The notes beneath the pieces were generated by a model, which searched no databases, had not been told where the DNA came from, and saw nothing but the letters and a program-made list of their open reading frames with translations. From contig DATANR010000307.1 in the NCBI GenBank assembly GCA_036266155.1, positions 1-55,735 of the forward strand: a DNA stretch of 55,735 bases, in the 5' to 3' direction. Shown here one piece after another: positions 8,974 to 17,827 of the stretch (positions are counted from its first letter, which is position 1; every line of letters starts with the position of its first letter). Both the position numbers and the translations under genes were made by a program. The DNA comes from SIAJ01 sp036266155 (GTDB lineage: Bacteria; Planctomycetota; Planctomycetia; Gemmatales; Gemmataceae).

Positions 8974-9046
8974 AGGATTAGGATTGAGATTGAGATTAGG
9001 ATCGAGTGTGTATCCCAATCCTAATCTTAATCTCAATCCTAATCTT
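8974..9046. repeat. Telomere-like GGATTA/GGATTGA hairpin
   Basis: Arms 8974-9002 and 9018-9046 pair along 29 positions with only G-T wobbles, over a 15-nt loop. Each arm is built of short GGATT(A/GA) units, so the stem is itself a degenerate tandem repeat. It lies after the coiled-coil lipoprotein gene and before the PpiC gene on the minus strand, where it may act as a terminator. Confidence 0.75.
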
Positions 9047-9069
9047 CTTAGGAAGCGCGACTTACCAGG

Positions 9070-9543
9070 TTAACGCGGAGTTGCGGGCACCTTCGGCACA
9101 TCTGGGATCGAGGGCAGATCCGGCTTGGCATTCGACGTTGGGATAATGGGCACGGCCGGGGATCCTTCGGGTTTGGGTCCGTCTTCCATCTTCGTGAGCA
9201 AGTCGCGGAGTCCGTCCTTCATCGACTTCAATTGGTTCGCCGCCTGGTCGCGTTCGGCCGTCCGGGCCTGGATGAGTTCGTCCTTTGCCTTGAGTTCCTT
9301 GTTCATTTCCATCTGGAGGGCGGTGCGAGCTTCCTCGGCGGCGATGAGCCGCTTGCTCAGTTGATCGCGAGCAGACGCGGCGGCGCGGAAGTCGTCTTCG
9401 AGTCGAGCCAGCTTGGCTTCGACGGCCTTCAATTTCTCGGCGGTGGCGCCGGATCCACTGTCGGGCGACGGGGTGCGCGAGCAACCCCAGATGCCGAAGA
9501 CAGCGATCACGAGTACGCCCACCGCGTGGCGGGATCGGGACAT
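9070..9543 (-). CDS. Small coiled-coil lipoprotein
   Basis: 157 residues. ATG 9543 begins a lipoprotein signal (VLVIAVFGIWGC). Residues about 35-120 form a long heptad-rich coiled coil (LKAVEAKLARLEDDF through LKSMKDGLRDLLTKM), followed by a Pro-rich tail (SIPDVPKVPATPR). The design resembles Lpp-like or YbgF-like envelope spacers, but I see no family-specific motif. It probably sits on a membrane facing the periplasm. It lies upstream of the PpiC gene on the same strand but is separated from it by the hairpin at 8974-9046. Confidence 0.65.
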   Translation of the reverse strand: MSRSRHAVGVLVIAVFGIWGCSRTPSPDSGSGATAEKLKAVEAKLARLEDDFRAAASARDQLSKRLIAAEEARTALQMEMNKELKAKDELIQARTAERDQAANQLKSMKDGLRDLLTKMEDGPKPEGSPAVPIIPTSNAKPDLPSIPDVPKVPATPR

Positions 9544-9765
9544 GGGTACAGGACTCCTCCAGGCGGGTTTGCCTAACGGGGTGGTCGATCCGGCGAGTCG
9601 GGCGAACCGGACCGCGGACGGAGGGGCCGCCGTTGGCGCGGCACCCCACCATCTTTCGTCGGCGGCAAACTCACCGATTCTTGACCCATCTTCGCAAATT
9701 TGCCCAGTCGGCAGGGTCGATGAGGCGAGTTGGAGAAGTTGTGGAAATGAGTTGGATTGTGCGGT

Positions 9766-9807
9766 AAACGCAAGCAGCCACGCCGATTGGCGTGGCTGCT
9801 TGCGTTT
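9766..9807 (-). terminator. Strong hairpin after the sigma-factor operon
   Basis: A 19-bp perfect stem (9766-9784 and 9789-9807) closes a GATT tetraloop, with a T-rich flank on the plus side and GTTTACC on the minus side. It lies 17 bases past the stop of the minus-strand membrane gene, so it most likely terminates that operon. The perfect stem would work on both strands. Confidence 0.75.
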
Positions 9808-9823
9808 TTCGTTCGACCAGTCC

Positions 9824-10153
9824 TCACGGCATCTTCGGCGGATCCTTTTTCATGTCCTTGACGTGTTTCAGGTCTGCGCTACCGCCTTCGATGTTCAAGC
9901 CCGTCTTCGCTTTGCCATTGTTCAAGTGTCCGGAGAGATACCAGCACCCGCCGAGCAGCATCGCCACGGAGGCCGCCAACGCCCAGCGACTCTTCACCGC
10001 CGGATCGATTGTGGAATGGGCCGGTCGGTTGTGCGCCTTCTCGACCCACGGCCGCGGTGCGGCGGGCCACTTCGCGGGCAGCTGGGCCTGGAAGTAGGCG
10101 CCAAACAGCCGGTCCATGTCATCGTTCGTCTTGTCTTTGGTCATCGTGCTCAT
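9824..10153 (-). CDS. Single-pass membrane protein paired with the ECF sigma factor
   Basis: 109 residues. The start overlaps the sigma-factor stop (ATGA), so the two are translationally coupled. The N-terminal 55 residues are polar and cytoplasmic-looking (MDRLFGAYFQAQLPAKWP), one membrane helix follows (WALAASVAMLLGGCWYLSG), then a short polar tail. Size, topology and coupling suggest an anti-sigma or sensor role, but the zinc-binding HxxxCxxC motif of classic ZAS anti-sigma factors is absent, so this is inference. Confidence 0.65.
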   Translation of the reverse strand: MSTMTKDKTNDDMDRLFGAYFQAQLPAKWPAAPRPWVEKAHNRPAHSTIDPAVKSRWALAASVAMLLGGCWYLSGHLNNGKAKTGLNIEGGSADLKHVKDMKKDPPKMP

Positions 10154-10698
10154 GGCAGTGCCGTTGTTCCTTGTTCCGTCAGCCGTTCGGCCAGCCTTTG
10201 CCGCGCTCGGGTTAGGCGCATGTGGACGGCCGTGGCATTGATTCCCAAGAGGTCCGCAATCTTCGTCGCGTCGTACTCCAAAGCGTACCGCATCGTCAAG
10301 ATGTCGCGGTCGCCCACTGGTAGCTCTTCGAGAGTCGCCCGAATTTGGGCAAACGCCTCGGCTTTTTCCAGCGATTCCAGTGGCATCGGCTCCTTGGAGC
10401 TGACGCCATTCATGATCTGCGGGGCGGTGGTTCCGTTCCGCCGGAACGAACTCTTGGCAAAATCTTCCGCAAGGTTGCGGCCCACGCGTAGGAGCCACGC
10501 CCGCGGATTTTGAATGTCCTCTTCGCCAGCTTCCCAATGTTTCCAGAGCCGCAGAAACGCTTCTTGGGCAATGTCGAGGGCGAGGTCCGCGTCCATCCAA
10601 CGGGCGTACGCAATGGCCCAAACTTCCCGGCTGTGCCGAGAGTAAAGCGCCTCGAACTCCGCCCGGCGACCATCCGCCTCTGGGGCCTTCGCCTTCAT
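10150..10698 (-). CDS. ECF-type RNA polymerase sigma factor
   Basis: 182 residues. Region 2 (about 15-80) has EALYSRHSREVWAIAYARW, DIAQEAFLRLW and NPRAWLLRVGRNLAEDF. Region 4 (about 125-175) has LEELPVGDRDILTMRYALEYDATKIADLL and a helix-turn-helix ending in MRLTRARQRLAERL. It would direct polymerase to a small regulon, probably with the coupled membrane protein as its controller. A Ser/Thr kinase gene lies upstream on the same strand, 121 bases away, which could make one transcript. No -35/-10 autoregulatory site was identified. Confidence 0.88.
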   Translation of the reverse strand: MKAKAPEADGRRAEFEALYSRHSREVWAIAYARWMDADLALDIAQEAFLRLWKHWEAGEEDIQNPRAWLLRVGRNLAEDFAKSSFRRNGTTAPQIMNGVSSKEPMPLESLEKAEAFAQIRATLEELPVGDRDILTMRYALEYDATKIADLLGINATAVHMRLTRARQRLAERLTEQGTTALP

Positions 10699-10819
10699 GC
10701 CGCCATTGTACCACCGGCCCGCCGCGGCCCGATTCTCATGTCTATGGGAGAGGACGATACAGACGTGTTACTCTAACGCCGTTCTTTCATTGGTTGGGCG
10801 TCCAACACTGATTTATTGT

Positions 10820-12829
10820 TCACATGTCTTTCGGTACGTTTTGGGGCGGGTTGAGGTCATCCGCCTTCAATTCATCCATCATGGCTAATGCGTCTTCATT
10901 GATGGCCCTGTAGGCGCTGGCACGATTACGATAGGCCCACGCATAGCGCGGGTTATGCTGGATTGCCGACGTGAATTGTTCGATGGCCTCGCGGTGCCGT
11001 CCTTGCTTGAAGAGTGCCCAGCCGGCTTGATTGTGTGCTTCTGACGAATCCGGGTCGAGCGCGATTGCCAGGTTGGCCTGCATAAGTGACGATTCGTGAT
11101 CGCCCAGATCGTTGTAGGCCCAGGCCAGATCCACCCGGGTCTCGTGGTTGGCGGCGTCGAATGCGATGGCCCGGCGCAGGTCGTCGACGGCGAGTTGAGG
11201 GTTTTTCTTTTTGAGCATGGCGTTGCCGCGGCAGTGCAATGCACTGACGCACCGATCGTCGAGTCGAAGCGCGCCAGTGCTCTCTTCGATCGCACGGTCC
11301 AGGTCGCCATCATTGTTCAAGCGCCAGGCGAGTTCGGCCCGAGCCAAGGCCGCCTCCGGGTCGCGCGCGGCGCTCGCACGGGGCGTTCGCTCCGGCATTG
11401 GTGTGCTGTGCCACGGGCGCCAAATGAACAGAGCGGATCCAAGCGCCAGCACAACCGCAACTAAAGCACTTGCGGCTCGTCTTGAACGTCGACCCCGTTG
11501 ACCGTCCGCGCGCTCGTTCTGTTCGAGCCACACATCCAGAGCCGCGACCAGATCGGACATGGATGCGTAGCGTTCAGCAGGTTCCTTTGCCAGCGCCTTG
11601 CCGCAAATCGTCGCGAGCCGTTCATCAATATCCGCACGACGGCTGGTCGGCGGCTCGGGATCATCCGCCACGATGCGTGCGAGCAACGTGCGAAGAGGCC
11701 CGTCAAATGGGCGTGTACCCGTGAGCATTTCGTAAAAGACGACGCCAAGCGCATATACGTCAGTCGCCGGGCCGATCGCCGCGTTATTGCCCAGGACTTG
11801 CTCGGGCGCCATGTAAGCCGGCGTGCCCGCGATTCCCAGACTGTCCGGTGAATTGACGCCGGGCGCGGTCGATTGTCGCGCCAGCCCGAAGTCGGTGATG
11901 ATTGGCTGGCCTTCGTTATTCAGCACGATGTTGGCGGGCGTCAGGTCGCGGTGAACAACACCTGCGCTATGCGCGACCTCCAACGCGCGAGCGATGGCGG
12001 CGACCACGTGAACGGCATCTTCCGGCGGAAAGGCGCCGGCAGCCTTCAGCCGGTCCGCAAGTGTCTGACCTTCAATGACGGGCATTGAAAGATAGAAAAT
12101 CCCGTCGATTTCGCCGACTTCGTAGACAGGACACAGGTGCGGATTGTGGAAATGGGCCGCGATGCGGGCCTCGCGGAGGAAGTTCTGGATTCCTTCCTCG
12201 TCCCCAGCGGCGAAGCTCGGAACCTTGAGTGCGACCCGACGATCGAGTTGCGGATCATAGGCGGCGTAGACGGCGCCCATGCCGCCACGGCCGAGTAACT
12301 CGAGAATCCGATAACGGCCAAACGGGTTCGGTAGGTCGCGGATCTGTCGGGGGGCCTCACCGACTTCCGCAGTCGCTGGTTTTCGGGGGAGGATGAGTCC
12401 ATCGGTCCCGCCGAGCTTCGCAGTGAGAGCGATCGGGGAGAGTGTTTCAACCGTGGTGCGTGCGCCAACCGCGTGATACCACTCGATCTCCGCGCGCAAT
12501 GTCGCGGCCTGGGCGGGAAAGCGTCGAATGAACTCGGCAGGGTCGGACGCGGCGCCGCGCGATTCCGACAAGACGAATTCATTGAGAATCAATTCCATCG
12601 CCGCCTCCGGATCGTTGGCGACGAGCGGGTAGCGGTGCAAGTAATCTTCGACTTGAATGGGGGCGCCGATGTACCAGCGCGCTGCCTGATCGACGCGCAG
12701 GATCGCCGCGAGACCGCGGGCGTCGACAACACCCGAGTCGGTCACAAAATCCTCGAGCGCCGGCGGTCGACCCTGTTGCCAGAGTCGAAGTAGCCGTTCC
12801 TCGGGGCTCGATCCTTGGGGCGTCTCCAT
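10820..12829 (-). CDS. Ser/Thr protein kinase with C-terminal TPRs
   Basis: 669 residues. An N-terminal planctomycete-style region (about 1-165) precedes the kinase domain (about 173-440): glycine loop LGRGGMGAVY, VALK (K202), a helix C glutamate (E220), HRD (293-295) and DFG (313-315). The catalytic loop is HRDLTPANI; the usual lysine two residues after the aspartate is Thr297. A single membrane helix near residue 460 (ALVAVVLALGSALFI) is followed by a TPR domain (about 490-660). So kinase in the cytoplasm, TPRs outside. It probably phosphorylates Ser/Thr in a signalling cascade; substrates unknown. Codons and GC match the neighbours. Confidence 0.88.
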   Translation of the reverse strand: METPQGSSPEERLLRLWQQGRPPALEDFVTDSGVVDARGLAAILRVDQAARWYIGAPIQVEDYLHRYPLVANDPEAAMELILNEFVLSESRGAASDPAEFIRRFPAQAATLRAEIEWYHAVGARTTVETLSPIALTAKLGGTDGLILPRKPATAEVGEAPRQIRDLPNPFGRYRILELLGRGGMGAVYAAYDPQLDRRVALKVPSFAAGDEEGIQNFLREARIAAHFHNPHLCPVYEVGEIDGIFYLSMPVIEGQTLADRLKAAGAFPPEDAVHVVAAIARALEVAHSAGVVHRDLTPANIVLNNEGQPIITDFGLARQSTAPGVNSPDSLGIAGTPAYMAPEQVLGNNAAIGPATDVYALGVVFYEMLTGTRPFDGPLRTLLARIVADDPEPPTSRRADIDERLATICGKALAKEPAERYASMSDLVAALDVWLEQNERADGQRGRRSRRAASALVAVVLALGSALFIWRPWHSTPMPERTPRASAARDPEAALARAELAWRLNNDGDLDRAIEESTGALRLDDRCVSALHCRGNAMLKKKNPQLAVDDLRRAIAFDAANHETRVDLAWAYNDLGDHESSLMQANLAIALDPDSSEAHNQAGWALFKQGRHREAIEQFTSAIQHNPRYAWAYRNRASAYRAINEDALAMMDELKADDLNPPQNVPKDM

Positions 12830-13286
12830 TCAAAGTTCCGAAATGCGAGCTGGGTGGGCGGCGTTGCCTCTGCATGTGACCTTACTTCCGCGGTCGTCTG
12901 GCCGCAAGAAATTCGGTAGAAGCGCCCTAACTTACTACGAGATGATGCGTTACGCCGTTACTTACGTGCTAACACAAGGCACTGTCGCACCACGCTGGTC
13001 TGACATTCTGTCCAAGTCCGTTCAGGTGGTTCCGGCTGGGGAAGTTGGCGATCTTCCTTTTCAAAAAAGTGCGTTTTCCGCGGGTTTTTGGGTAAGGTCG
13101 CCAAGATCGCCACCGTTTTGCCACACCCTCCCGATCATTGCGTTTCGTTGCATGCGACGGTGCCTAATACAAGCCGGCGGCACCGGTCTAGAACCGTACT
13201 CATTGCAGTCTGGAAACGCATCTACTCGAAGAGAATCGCCCGGATACCTTCGATCAAATGACGCCGACGACAATAATGAGGCCGCC
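12830..13286. other. 457-bp intergenic region, no gene recognised
   Basis: No credible coding frame. It contains a word pair (GGTAAGGTCGCCAA at 13091-13104 and GTTTCGTTGCA at 13142-13152) that recurs in the same order and similar spacing at 26216-26281. A tRNA T-arm-like string on the minus strand near 13180-13200 does not fold into a tRNA. Promoters for the flanking divergent genes are presumably here but not identifiable. Confidence 0.5.
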
Positions 13287-13730
13287 ATGGTGATGATTCG
13301 CGCTTATCAGGCGACCGATGAACAGGTCGTAATTGACCTCTGGACTCGGTGCGGGCTCACCCGTCCGTGGAATGATCCGCACAAGGACATCGCGCGCAAG
13401 CTGGCTGTCCGCCCCGAGTGGTTTCTCGTTGCGGAGGAGGCTGGCAACGTCGTTGCCACTGTGATGATCGGCTACGACGGCCACCGCGGCTGGGTGTATT
13501 ATCTCGGCGTCGACCCAGCTATGCAGCGCGGCGGCATTGGCCGGGCGCTCATGGCTGAGGCGGAGCGGTTGCTTCGGCTCGAAGGCTGTCCGAAAATCAA
13601 TCTTCAGGTGCGGACCAGCAACGTCGCCGTCATCGAGTTCTATCGCCGGCTCGGCTTCGCGATCGATGATGTCGCCAGCATGGGCAAGCGGCTCGAACAT
13701 GATGGACCGGGACCGGCACTCAGCGAATAA
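13287..13730 (+). CDS. ypeA: YpeA-like GNAT acetyltransferase
   Basis: 147 residues from ATG 13287 (an alternative ATG is two codons later). It matches the remembered E. coli YpeA pattern almost throughout: LWTRCGLTRPWNDPHKDI, FLVAEEAGNVVATVM, YDGHRG, YYLGVDPAMQRGGIGRALM (the acetyl-CoA pyrophosphate loop, Q/RxxGxG/A) and GCPKINLQVR, ending in GKRL. The substrate of YpeA-type enzymes is not well defined. The longer upstream frame has no conserved content. The next gene starts 27 bases later on the same strand, so co-transcription is likely. Confidence 0.88.
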   Translation: MVMIRAYQATDEQVVIDLWTRCGLTRPWNDPHKDIARKLAVRPEWFLVAEEAGNVVATVMIGYDGHRGWVYYLGVDPAMQRGGIGRALMAEAERLLRLEGCPKINLQVRTSNVAVIEFYRRLGFAIDDVASMGKRLEHDGPGPALSE

Positions 13731-13757
13731 TCACCTCCTCACCACATTCGCATCACT

Positions 13758-14519
13758 ATGGCCGGATCGCGTAAGACTCCTGGCAACGTCCGCATTCCGT
13801 CGGATACTTTAGCCGATCTGAATTCCGGCGTGCGTCAGACAGCCAACCTGATGGAAGGCCTGGCGGTCGATTTCGTGGCGCTCATGGGCGTCGTAGTCCC
13901 CGAAGTTCCCGTTGAAGCTCACACTCGACTGACCATCGGCTCGCCCTCGATCACTCAACGCATGCGCATCGCCGGCGAATTGCTGCTGGAACATGTCGGC
14001 CTCGACGGTCTCGACGCGCTGGTCGATCACGCCTCCGACACCGTCCGCGGCTGGGCAGCATATATGATCGGACTGGCGCCGGAACTCTTACTATCGGAGC
14101 GCTTCACGTTGATGCGCCCGCTTGCCGATGATTTGCACTTCGGCGTCCGCGAGTGGGCATGGATGCCGCTGCGACCGCACATCGCAGCGGACGTGAAGCG
14201 GGCCATCGCCCTGTTGGAGCCGTGGGTCTACGAACAGTCGTCGTTCCTACGCCGATTCGCGGTGGAATTGACCCGGCCGCGCGGCGTGTGGACCGAGCAC
14301 ATCGCGGAGTTGAAGGAGAACCCGCGCCTTGGCCTGCCGTTGCTGAAGCCGCTGAGGGCCGATTCGGAGAAGTACGTTCAAGATTCGGTATCGAATTGGC
14401 TCAACGATGCCGCCAAGTCGCAACCGGAATGGGTTCGCGATCTGGTCGAAGGCTGGGCCGACGGCTGTGAGAACCTGGGGACGCTGCGTATCTGCAAACG
14501 CGCGATGCGCAGTACATGA
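13758..14519 (+). CDS. AlkD-like DNA alkylation repair / HEAT-repeat protein
   Basis: 253 residues. HEAT-like helical pairs run through most of the protein. The strongest segment is in the second half: VREWAWMPLRPHI, SSFLRRFAVELTRPRGVW, LLKPLRADSEKYVQDSVSNWLNDAAKSQPEWV, the signature of a widespread AlkD-related family. AlkD itself removes bulky cationic alkyl bases without base flipping; whether this branch is a glycosylase or only a DNA-binding relative cannot be told from sequence. It is the second gene after the acetyltransferase. Confidence 0.8.
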   Translation: MAGSRKTPGNVRIPSDTLADLNSGVRQTANLMEGLAVDFVALMGVVVPEVPVEAHTRLTIGSPSITQRMRIAGELLLEHVGLDGLDALVDHASDTVRGWAAYMIGLAPELLLSERFTLMRPLADDLHFGVREWAWMPLRPHIAADVKRAIALLEPWVYEQSSFLRRFAVELTRPRGVWTEHIAELKENPRLGLPLLKPLRADSEKYVQDSVSNWLNDAAKSQPEWVRDLVEGWADGCENLGTLRICKRAMRST

Positions 14520-14654
14520 TGATTGACGATCAAGTCCCGGCCCTCGCGATAATGACGATGACGACGATGGCCCGCCCAAAAAGGTGGTTTCGCCGCTCGG
14601 AGGGCGCCGCTAGAATTTCACTGCAGAGGAATTGACGGAGTCTTGGAGTCCATC

Positions 14655-15500
14655 ATGTCTGCGGTTAATCGATTGCTCGTCGCACTTCTCCTTGTTACAC
14701 CGGCCGTTGCTGAGCCGCCGTCAACTCTGACCGTCCGCGGCGCCGGCACCGCCAATGACATGGCCGCCGCCGAGAAGGCAGCTCTTGCCGATGCCATCCT
14801 ACAGGCCGCCAACGCCGTGCTCGACGACGCCACTTTCAGCAAGCACAAAGCGACCATCATTGAGAAAGTGCTGCCGAAAGCCGGCGACGCGGTGAAAAAT
14901 CACGAGGTGCTAAAGACTGAGAAACTTACGGACGGCAAGGTTCAGGTTCGCGTCCGCGCCACGGTGGATCGAGCGACTGTGCTTGCCAAACTCGCCGACG
15001 CGAAAGTGCCCGTGCCGGGCGTCGCCGACAAGGACGATCCGTCCTCCGAGTTGCGCGAAAAGGTCGTGAAGTTTTGCAAGGACAAACTCGGCCAACAGGT
15101 CGGCGACGGCGAATGCGGGACGCTCGCGCAGGAGGCGATCAAAGAAGCCGGCGGGAAGGCCGTTAATATGTTCGCGGAGAATCCTGGCGCGGGCGACTAC
15201 GTGTGGGGCGAACTCGTCTTCGTGCTGGAAATGAAAGACGGCAAACGCAAGCGCGATCCGGTAAGCGCCGCCGCCAAGCCCGGCGACGTGATTCAATATC
15301 GCGACGTTGCGCTTCGGAGTAGTCGCGGCATTTACCTGCTGGCCCATCACACGGCCATCGTGGCTGAGGTAAAGTCCACCGGCGAAATGCTGATCTTCGA
15401 GCAGAACATGCAGGGCAAGAAGGAAGTGACGAAGGGGACGCTCCGGCCCACGGAATTCGCGAGCGGATGGGTACGGGTTTATCGGCCCGTAGCGAAATAA
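14655..15500 (+). CDS. Secreted protein with an NlpC/P60- or CHAP-like C-terminal domain
   Basis: 281 residues. ATG 14655 starts a signal peptide (LLVALLLVTPAVAEP); TTGGAG just upstream may be its ribosome site. Residues about 20-115 resemble the LPP20/BON-like flagellar lipoprotein fold (ADKAALADAILQAANAVLDD, then KVQVRVRATVDRATVLAKL). The C-terminal 140 residues have GDGECGTLAQEAIKEAG, with a Cys in the place of the CHAP/NlpC nucleophile, and LLAHHTAIVAEV with the matching His. This Cys-His arrangement suggests a peptidase- or amidase-like fold, activity unproven. It ends two bases before the convergent DUF2834 gene. Confidence 0.65.
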   Translation: MSAVNRLLVALLLVTPAVAEPPSTLTVRGAGTANDMAAAEKAALADAILQAANAVLDDATFSKHKATIIEKVLPKAGDAVKNHEVLKTEKLTDGKVQVRVRATVDRATVLAKLADAKVPVPGVADKDDPSSELREKVVKFCKDKLGQQVGDGECGTLAQEAIKEAGGKAVNMFAENPGAGDYVWGELVFVLEMKDGKRKRDPVSAAAKPGDVIQYRDVALRSSRGIYLLAHHTAIVAEVKSTGEMLIFEQNMQGKKEVTKGTLRPTEFASGWVRVYRPVAK

Positions 15501-15502
15501 CA

Positions 15503-15862
15503 TCAGCCGGCTGGTATCGTCGCGGCTCGAAGCTTCTGAAGTTGCCGCTCGCGCATCAACAAGAAGAACGGACAAGCGAAGGCGAACGCGACCAGAAATG
15601 TGGCGCCGAGATAGAGCCAGCGATGGCGCATTCCCAATCGCTTCGCCTCAATCATCATCCACACCAGCACCGGCGTCGTGCCGATCAGAAAGTCCGACGT
15701 GAGCGAACTGGTTTTCGCTGTGACGAAGCCGCCGGCGATCAACCCTTGCGGTGTGAGCAACTCGCCGGACTCGACCATCGATTGAATGTTGAAGATCCAC
15801 GGCACGATCGCACCGGCGATGGCGAACACACCGTAGAAGACCATGAGAGGCGTAGTTTTCAT
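15503..15862 (-). CDS. DUF2834 small membrane protein
   Basis: 119 residues, three membrane helices: LMVFYGVFAIAGAIVPWIF, a central helix around LIGTTPVLVWMMI, and WLYLGATFLVAFAFACPFFLL. The loop IEAKRLGMRHRW and the end PFFLLMRERQL are the marks of DUF2834. Function unknown. It is convergent with the upstream-located secreted protein gene, with only two bases between stops. Confidence 0.75.
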   Translation of the reverse strand: MKTTPLMVFYGVFAIAGAIVPWIFNIQSMVESGELLTPQGLIAGGFVTAKTSSLTSDFLIGTTPVLVWMMIEAKRLGMRHRWLYLGATFLVAFAFACPFFLLMRERQLQKLRAATIPAG

Positions 15863-15979
15863 CAGAGCAGCCCGAAGCTGGTGTGGTGAGGAGAGTCAAC
15901 TGGTTGAAGTGCCAAGCAGGCGCACAGGGTCGTTCGGACACGGAAAGTTGGAAATGTGGCCGAAATGCACAGTCATTGG

Positions 15980-16045
15980 GTTGGAGTCCCGCCTTTAGCC
16001 GGTTGGGGCCGGCTGCCCCAGTCCGCCTAAAGGCGGGACTCCAAC
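15980..16045. repeat. Two-level palindrome, 19-bp outer and 6-bp inner stem
   Basis: Outer arms 15980-15998 and 16027-16045 are perfect reverse complements; an inner TGGGGC/GCCCCA pair (16004-16009, 16015-16020) gives a cruciform shape. It lies downstream of the surface-protein gene (minus strand stop at 16074) and could terminate it. It looks like a dispersed REP-type element. Confidence 0.75.
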
Positions 16046-16073
16046 GGCCCTCGATCTTGGACCGTCATTCTGC

Positions 16074-17663
16074 TCAGAACGGATTGTCGCCCTTCTCGCA
16101 CGTTTCCAGGTTGCCGGTCCCGAGAAACGCGCAATTGGTGCCAACGTTCAACGTGTCCGAGCCGTCATCGCCTTCGATGGTGACGTGCGGCCCGAATTGC
16201 AGCTTGCTGGCCGGGTCGCCGTCGCCGCGGGCCAGGTTGAAGGTATCGTCGCCGAGACCGCCCTTGAACTCGACGATGCCGCCGAAATAGGACTTGCCGG
16301 ACAGGTTGCCACCGTCGTCCGCGATCACCATCTCCACGGAGAGGATGTCGGCGCCATCGCCCATGTCGACCTTGGTCGATCCGGAGATGTCGACGTCGTC
16401 GAAGCGGAGGATGTCGTTGCTGCCGCCGAGATTGATGTCGACGCCGCCGCCGATGTACATGCGGTGCAAGGCGACTGTGTCGACGCCATGCGCGCCGGAT
16501 TTGATCTTCACTTTGCCATAGATGGTGTCGCCCACGAAAGTACCGGCCTTGAAGTACTGCCCGTCGGCATCAGGCGGGTTGGCCGGGCAGTTATCGAGCT
16601 TAATATCGATGCCCTTGCCGACCATATAGCCATCGAGCCAGACCTCATCTTCATCGACGCCGCCGGTGTACTTGTACGAGCCGCCGATGCGGTTGCCGGC
16701 AATGGCCGAGAAGTTCGGGTCCACGTAGTTGGTGCCGCCGTGCATCACGGACTTGAAGTCACCGCCGATGTTGACGAGTCCGGACACTTGAACCGTATCG
16801 GCCCCGCCGCCGCCCTCGATCGAGAGATTGCCGCCGACTGTCACGCGGTTGAGCTGGACGTCGTTGGCGCCGCCGATCGCGGGCTGAGTGTCCAGTCGGA
16901 ATTTGGCGTCGCCGCCGGTGCGCAGAGTTGAGTTGAACGAATTGAGATCGACGCTGCGCAGGTGAATGTTGTCCTTGTTGATGCCGCCCTGGTAGCTGAA
17001 CGATTTGCCGACGTCGAGCAGATTGGCGCCGGCTGCTTGAACCAAGTTGGTCCCGTCGCCCAGGTTGATCTGAACGCCCCCGGTCACACGCAGGTCGCCC
17101 GCGGCCAGGAGATTGACCGTGTCGGCCACCACGCCGCCGTGGATGATCAAGTCGCCGCCGATGAAGCCGCCGGCGATATTGACGACGTTGGTGCCGCCGC
17201 CGAGTTCCAGGTCGACTTTCTTGGCCGTCTCCGTCGTGCCGCCGAAGGTTAGCGTGTCGTCGCTGTTGCCCGAGCCGTGGAAGAAGATGCCGTCGCCATA
17301 CACGCCGTCGCTGGTCACGGTCTGCGACTTCTGGGCCCCGAACACGGTCAGGTCGCTGCCGAGACGAACGGTGTTGTCGAGGATCAACGTGCCGGTATCG
17401 ACCTTGTCGAAGCGGACGAGTAGATGGCGGACGACTCGCGTGGCCGCCGAGTCGCTGGTGAAGATGACATTCGCGGCGCCGTCGGTGACCGTGATGAACG
17501 ACGTCGCCCGGTCCGGCACCGCCGAGACGGTCAGTGTTTGGGCATCGGCGACTGTGAGGGTCAGGGTTCGCGATGAGCCATCGTACTTGAACGTGGCGGC
17601 CGCGGCGGGGGTGATGCGGTCTTCAAACGTCAGTAAGCCGAGGGGAAAGCGATTGCGTGCCAT
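16074..17663 (-). CDS. Planctomycete surface protein with beta-helix-like repeats
   Basis: 529 residues from ATG 17663. The N-terminus has the planctomycete export-type motif LLTFEDRITPAAAA (variant of L-E-D/P-R) instead of a normal signal peptide. The body is built of about 20-residue repeats ending in GG(A/G)D(T/V)V-like turns: GNSDDTLTFGGT, GGGADTVQVSGL, GLGDDTFNLARGDG, GDDGSDTLNVG. These resemble RTX/beta-helix calcium-binding turns. It is probably a large exported or cell-surface protein. The in-frame upstream extension to 17777 lacks conserved features. No catalytic motif. Confidence 0.75.
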   Translation of the reverse strand: MARNRFPLGLLTFEDRITPAAAATFKYDGSSRTLTLTVADAQTLTVSAVPDRATSFITVTDGAANVIFTSDSAATRVVRHLLVRFDKVDTGTLILDNTVRLGSDLTVFGAQKSQTVTSDGVYGDGIFFHGSGNSDDTLTFGGTTETAKKVDLELGGGTNVVNIAGGFIGGDLIIHGGVVADTVNLLAAGDLRVTGGVQINLGDGTNLVQAAGANLLDVGKSFSYQGGINKDNIHLRSVDLNSFNSTLRTGGDAKFRLDTQPAIGGANDVQLNRVTVGGNLSIEGGGGADTVQVSGLVNIGGDFKSVMHGGTNYVDPNFSAIAGNRIGGSYKYTGGVDEDEVWLDGYMVGKGIDIKLDNCPANPPDADGQYFKAGTFVGDTIYGKVKIKSGAHGVDTVALHRMYIGGGVDINLGGSNDILRFDDVDISGSTKVDMGDGADILSVEMVIADDGGNLSGKSYFGGIVEFKGGLGDDTFNLARGDGDPASKLQFGPHVTIEGDDGSDTLNVGTNCAFLGTGNLETCEKGDNPF

Positions 17664-17827
17664 GAGATCGATCTCGCGAGTGAGAGTTTGGATGCCAGCC
17701 GGGAGCCGACGGCCGGCGAATAACCGGTAAAGCGAGGATGCGAGTGCTGACCGGACAAGAATCCGGTCAAATTGCAAAAATAGTGACCAAAAGACGGACC
17801 GGCATCAGAGTTCGGGTCGGATTGGAG

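Noticed and set aside
8974..9046. True telomere or replication origin
   Set aside because: The repeat is a short hairpin between two ordinary genes; there is no chromosome end, DnaA-box cluster or replication gene.
10820..12829. Pseudokinase
   Set aside because: Only the catalytic-loop Lys is changed; VALK Lys, HRD Asp, Asn300 and DFG Asp are all present.
13170..13260. tRNA T-arm-like string on the minus strand
   Set aside because: GGTTCTAGACC resembles a T loop, but the T stem pairs at only three positions and no acceptor, D or anticodon arm can be built.
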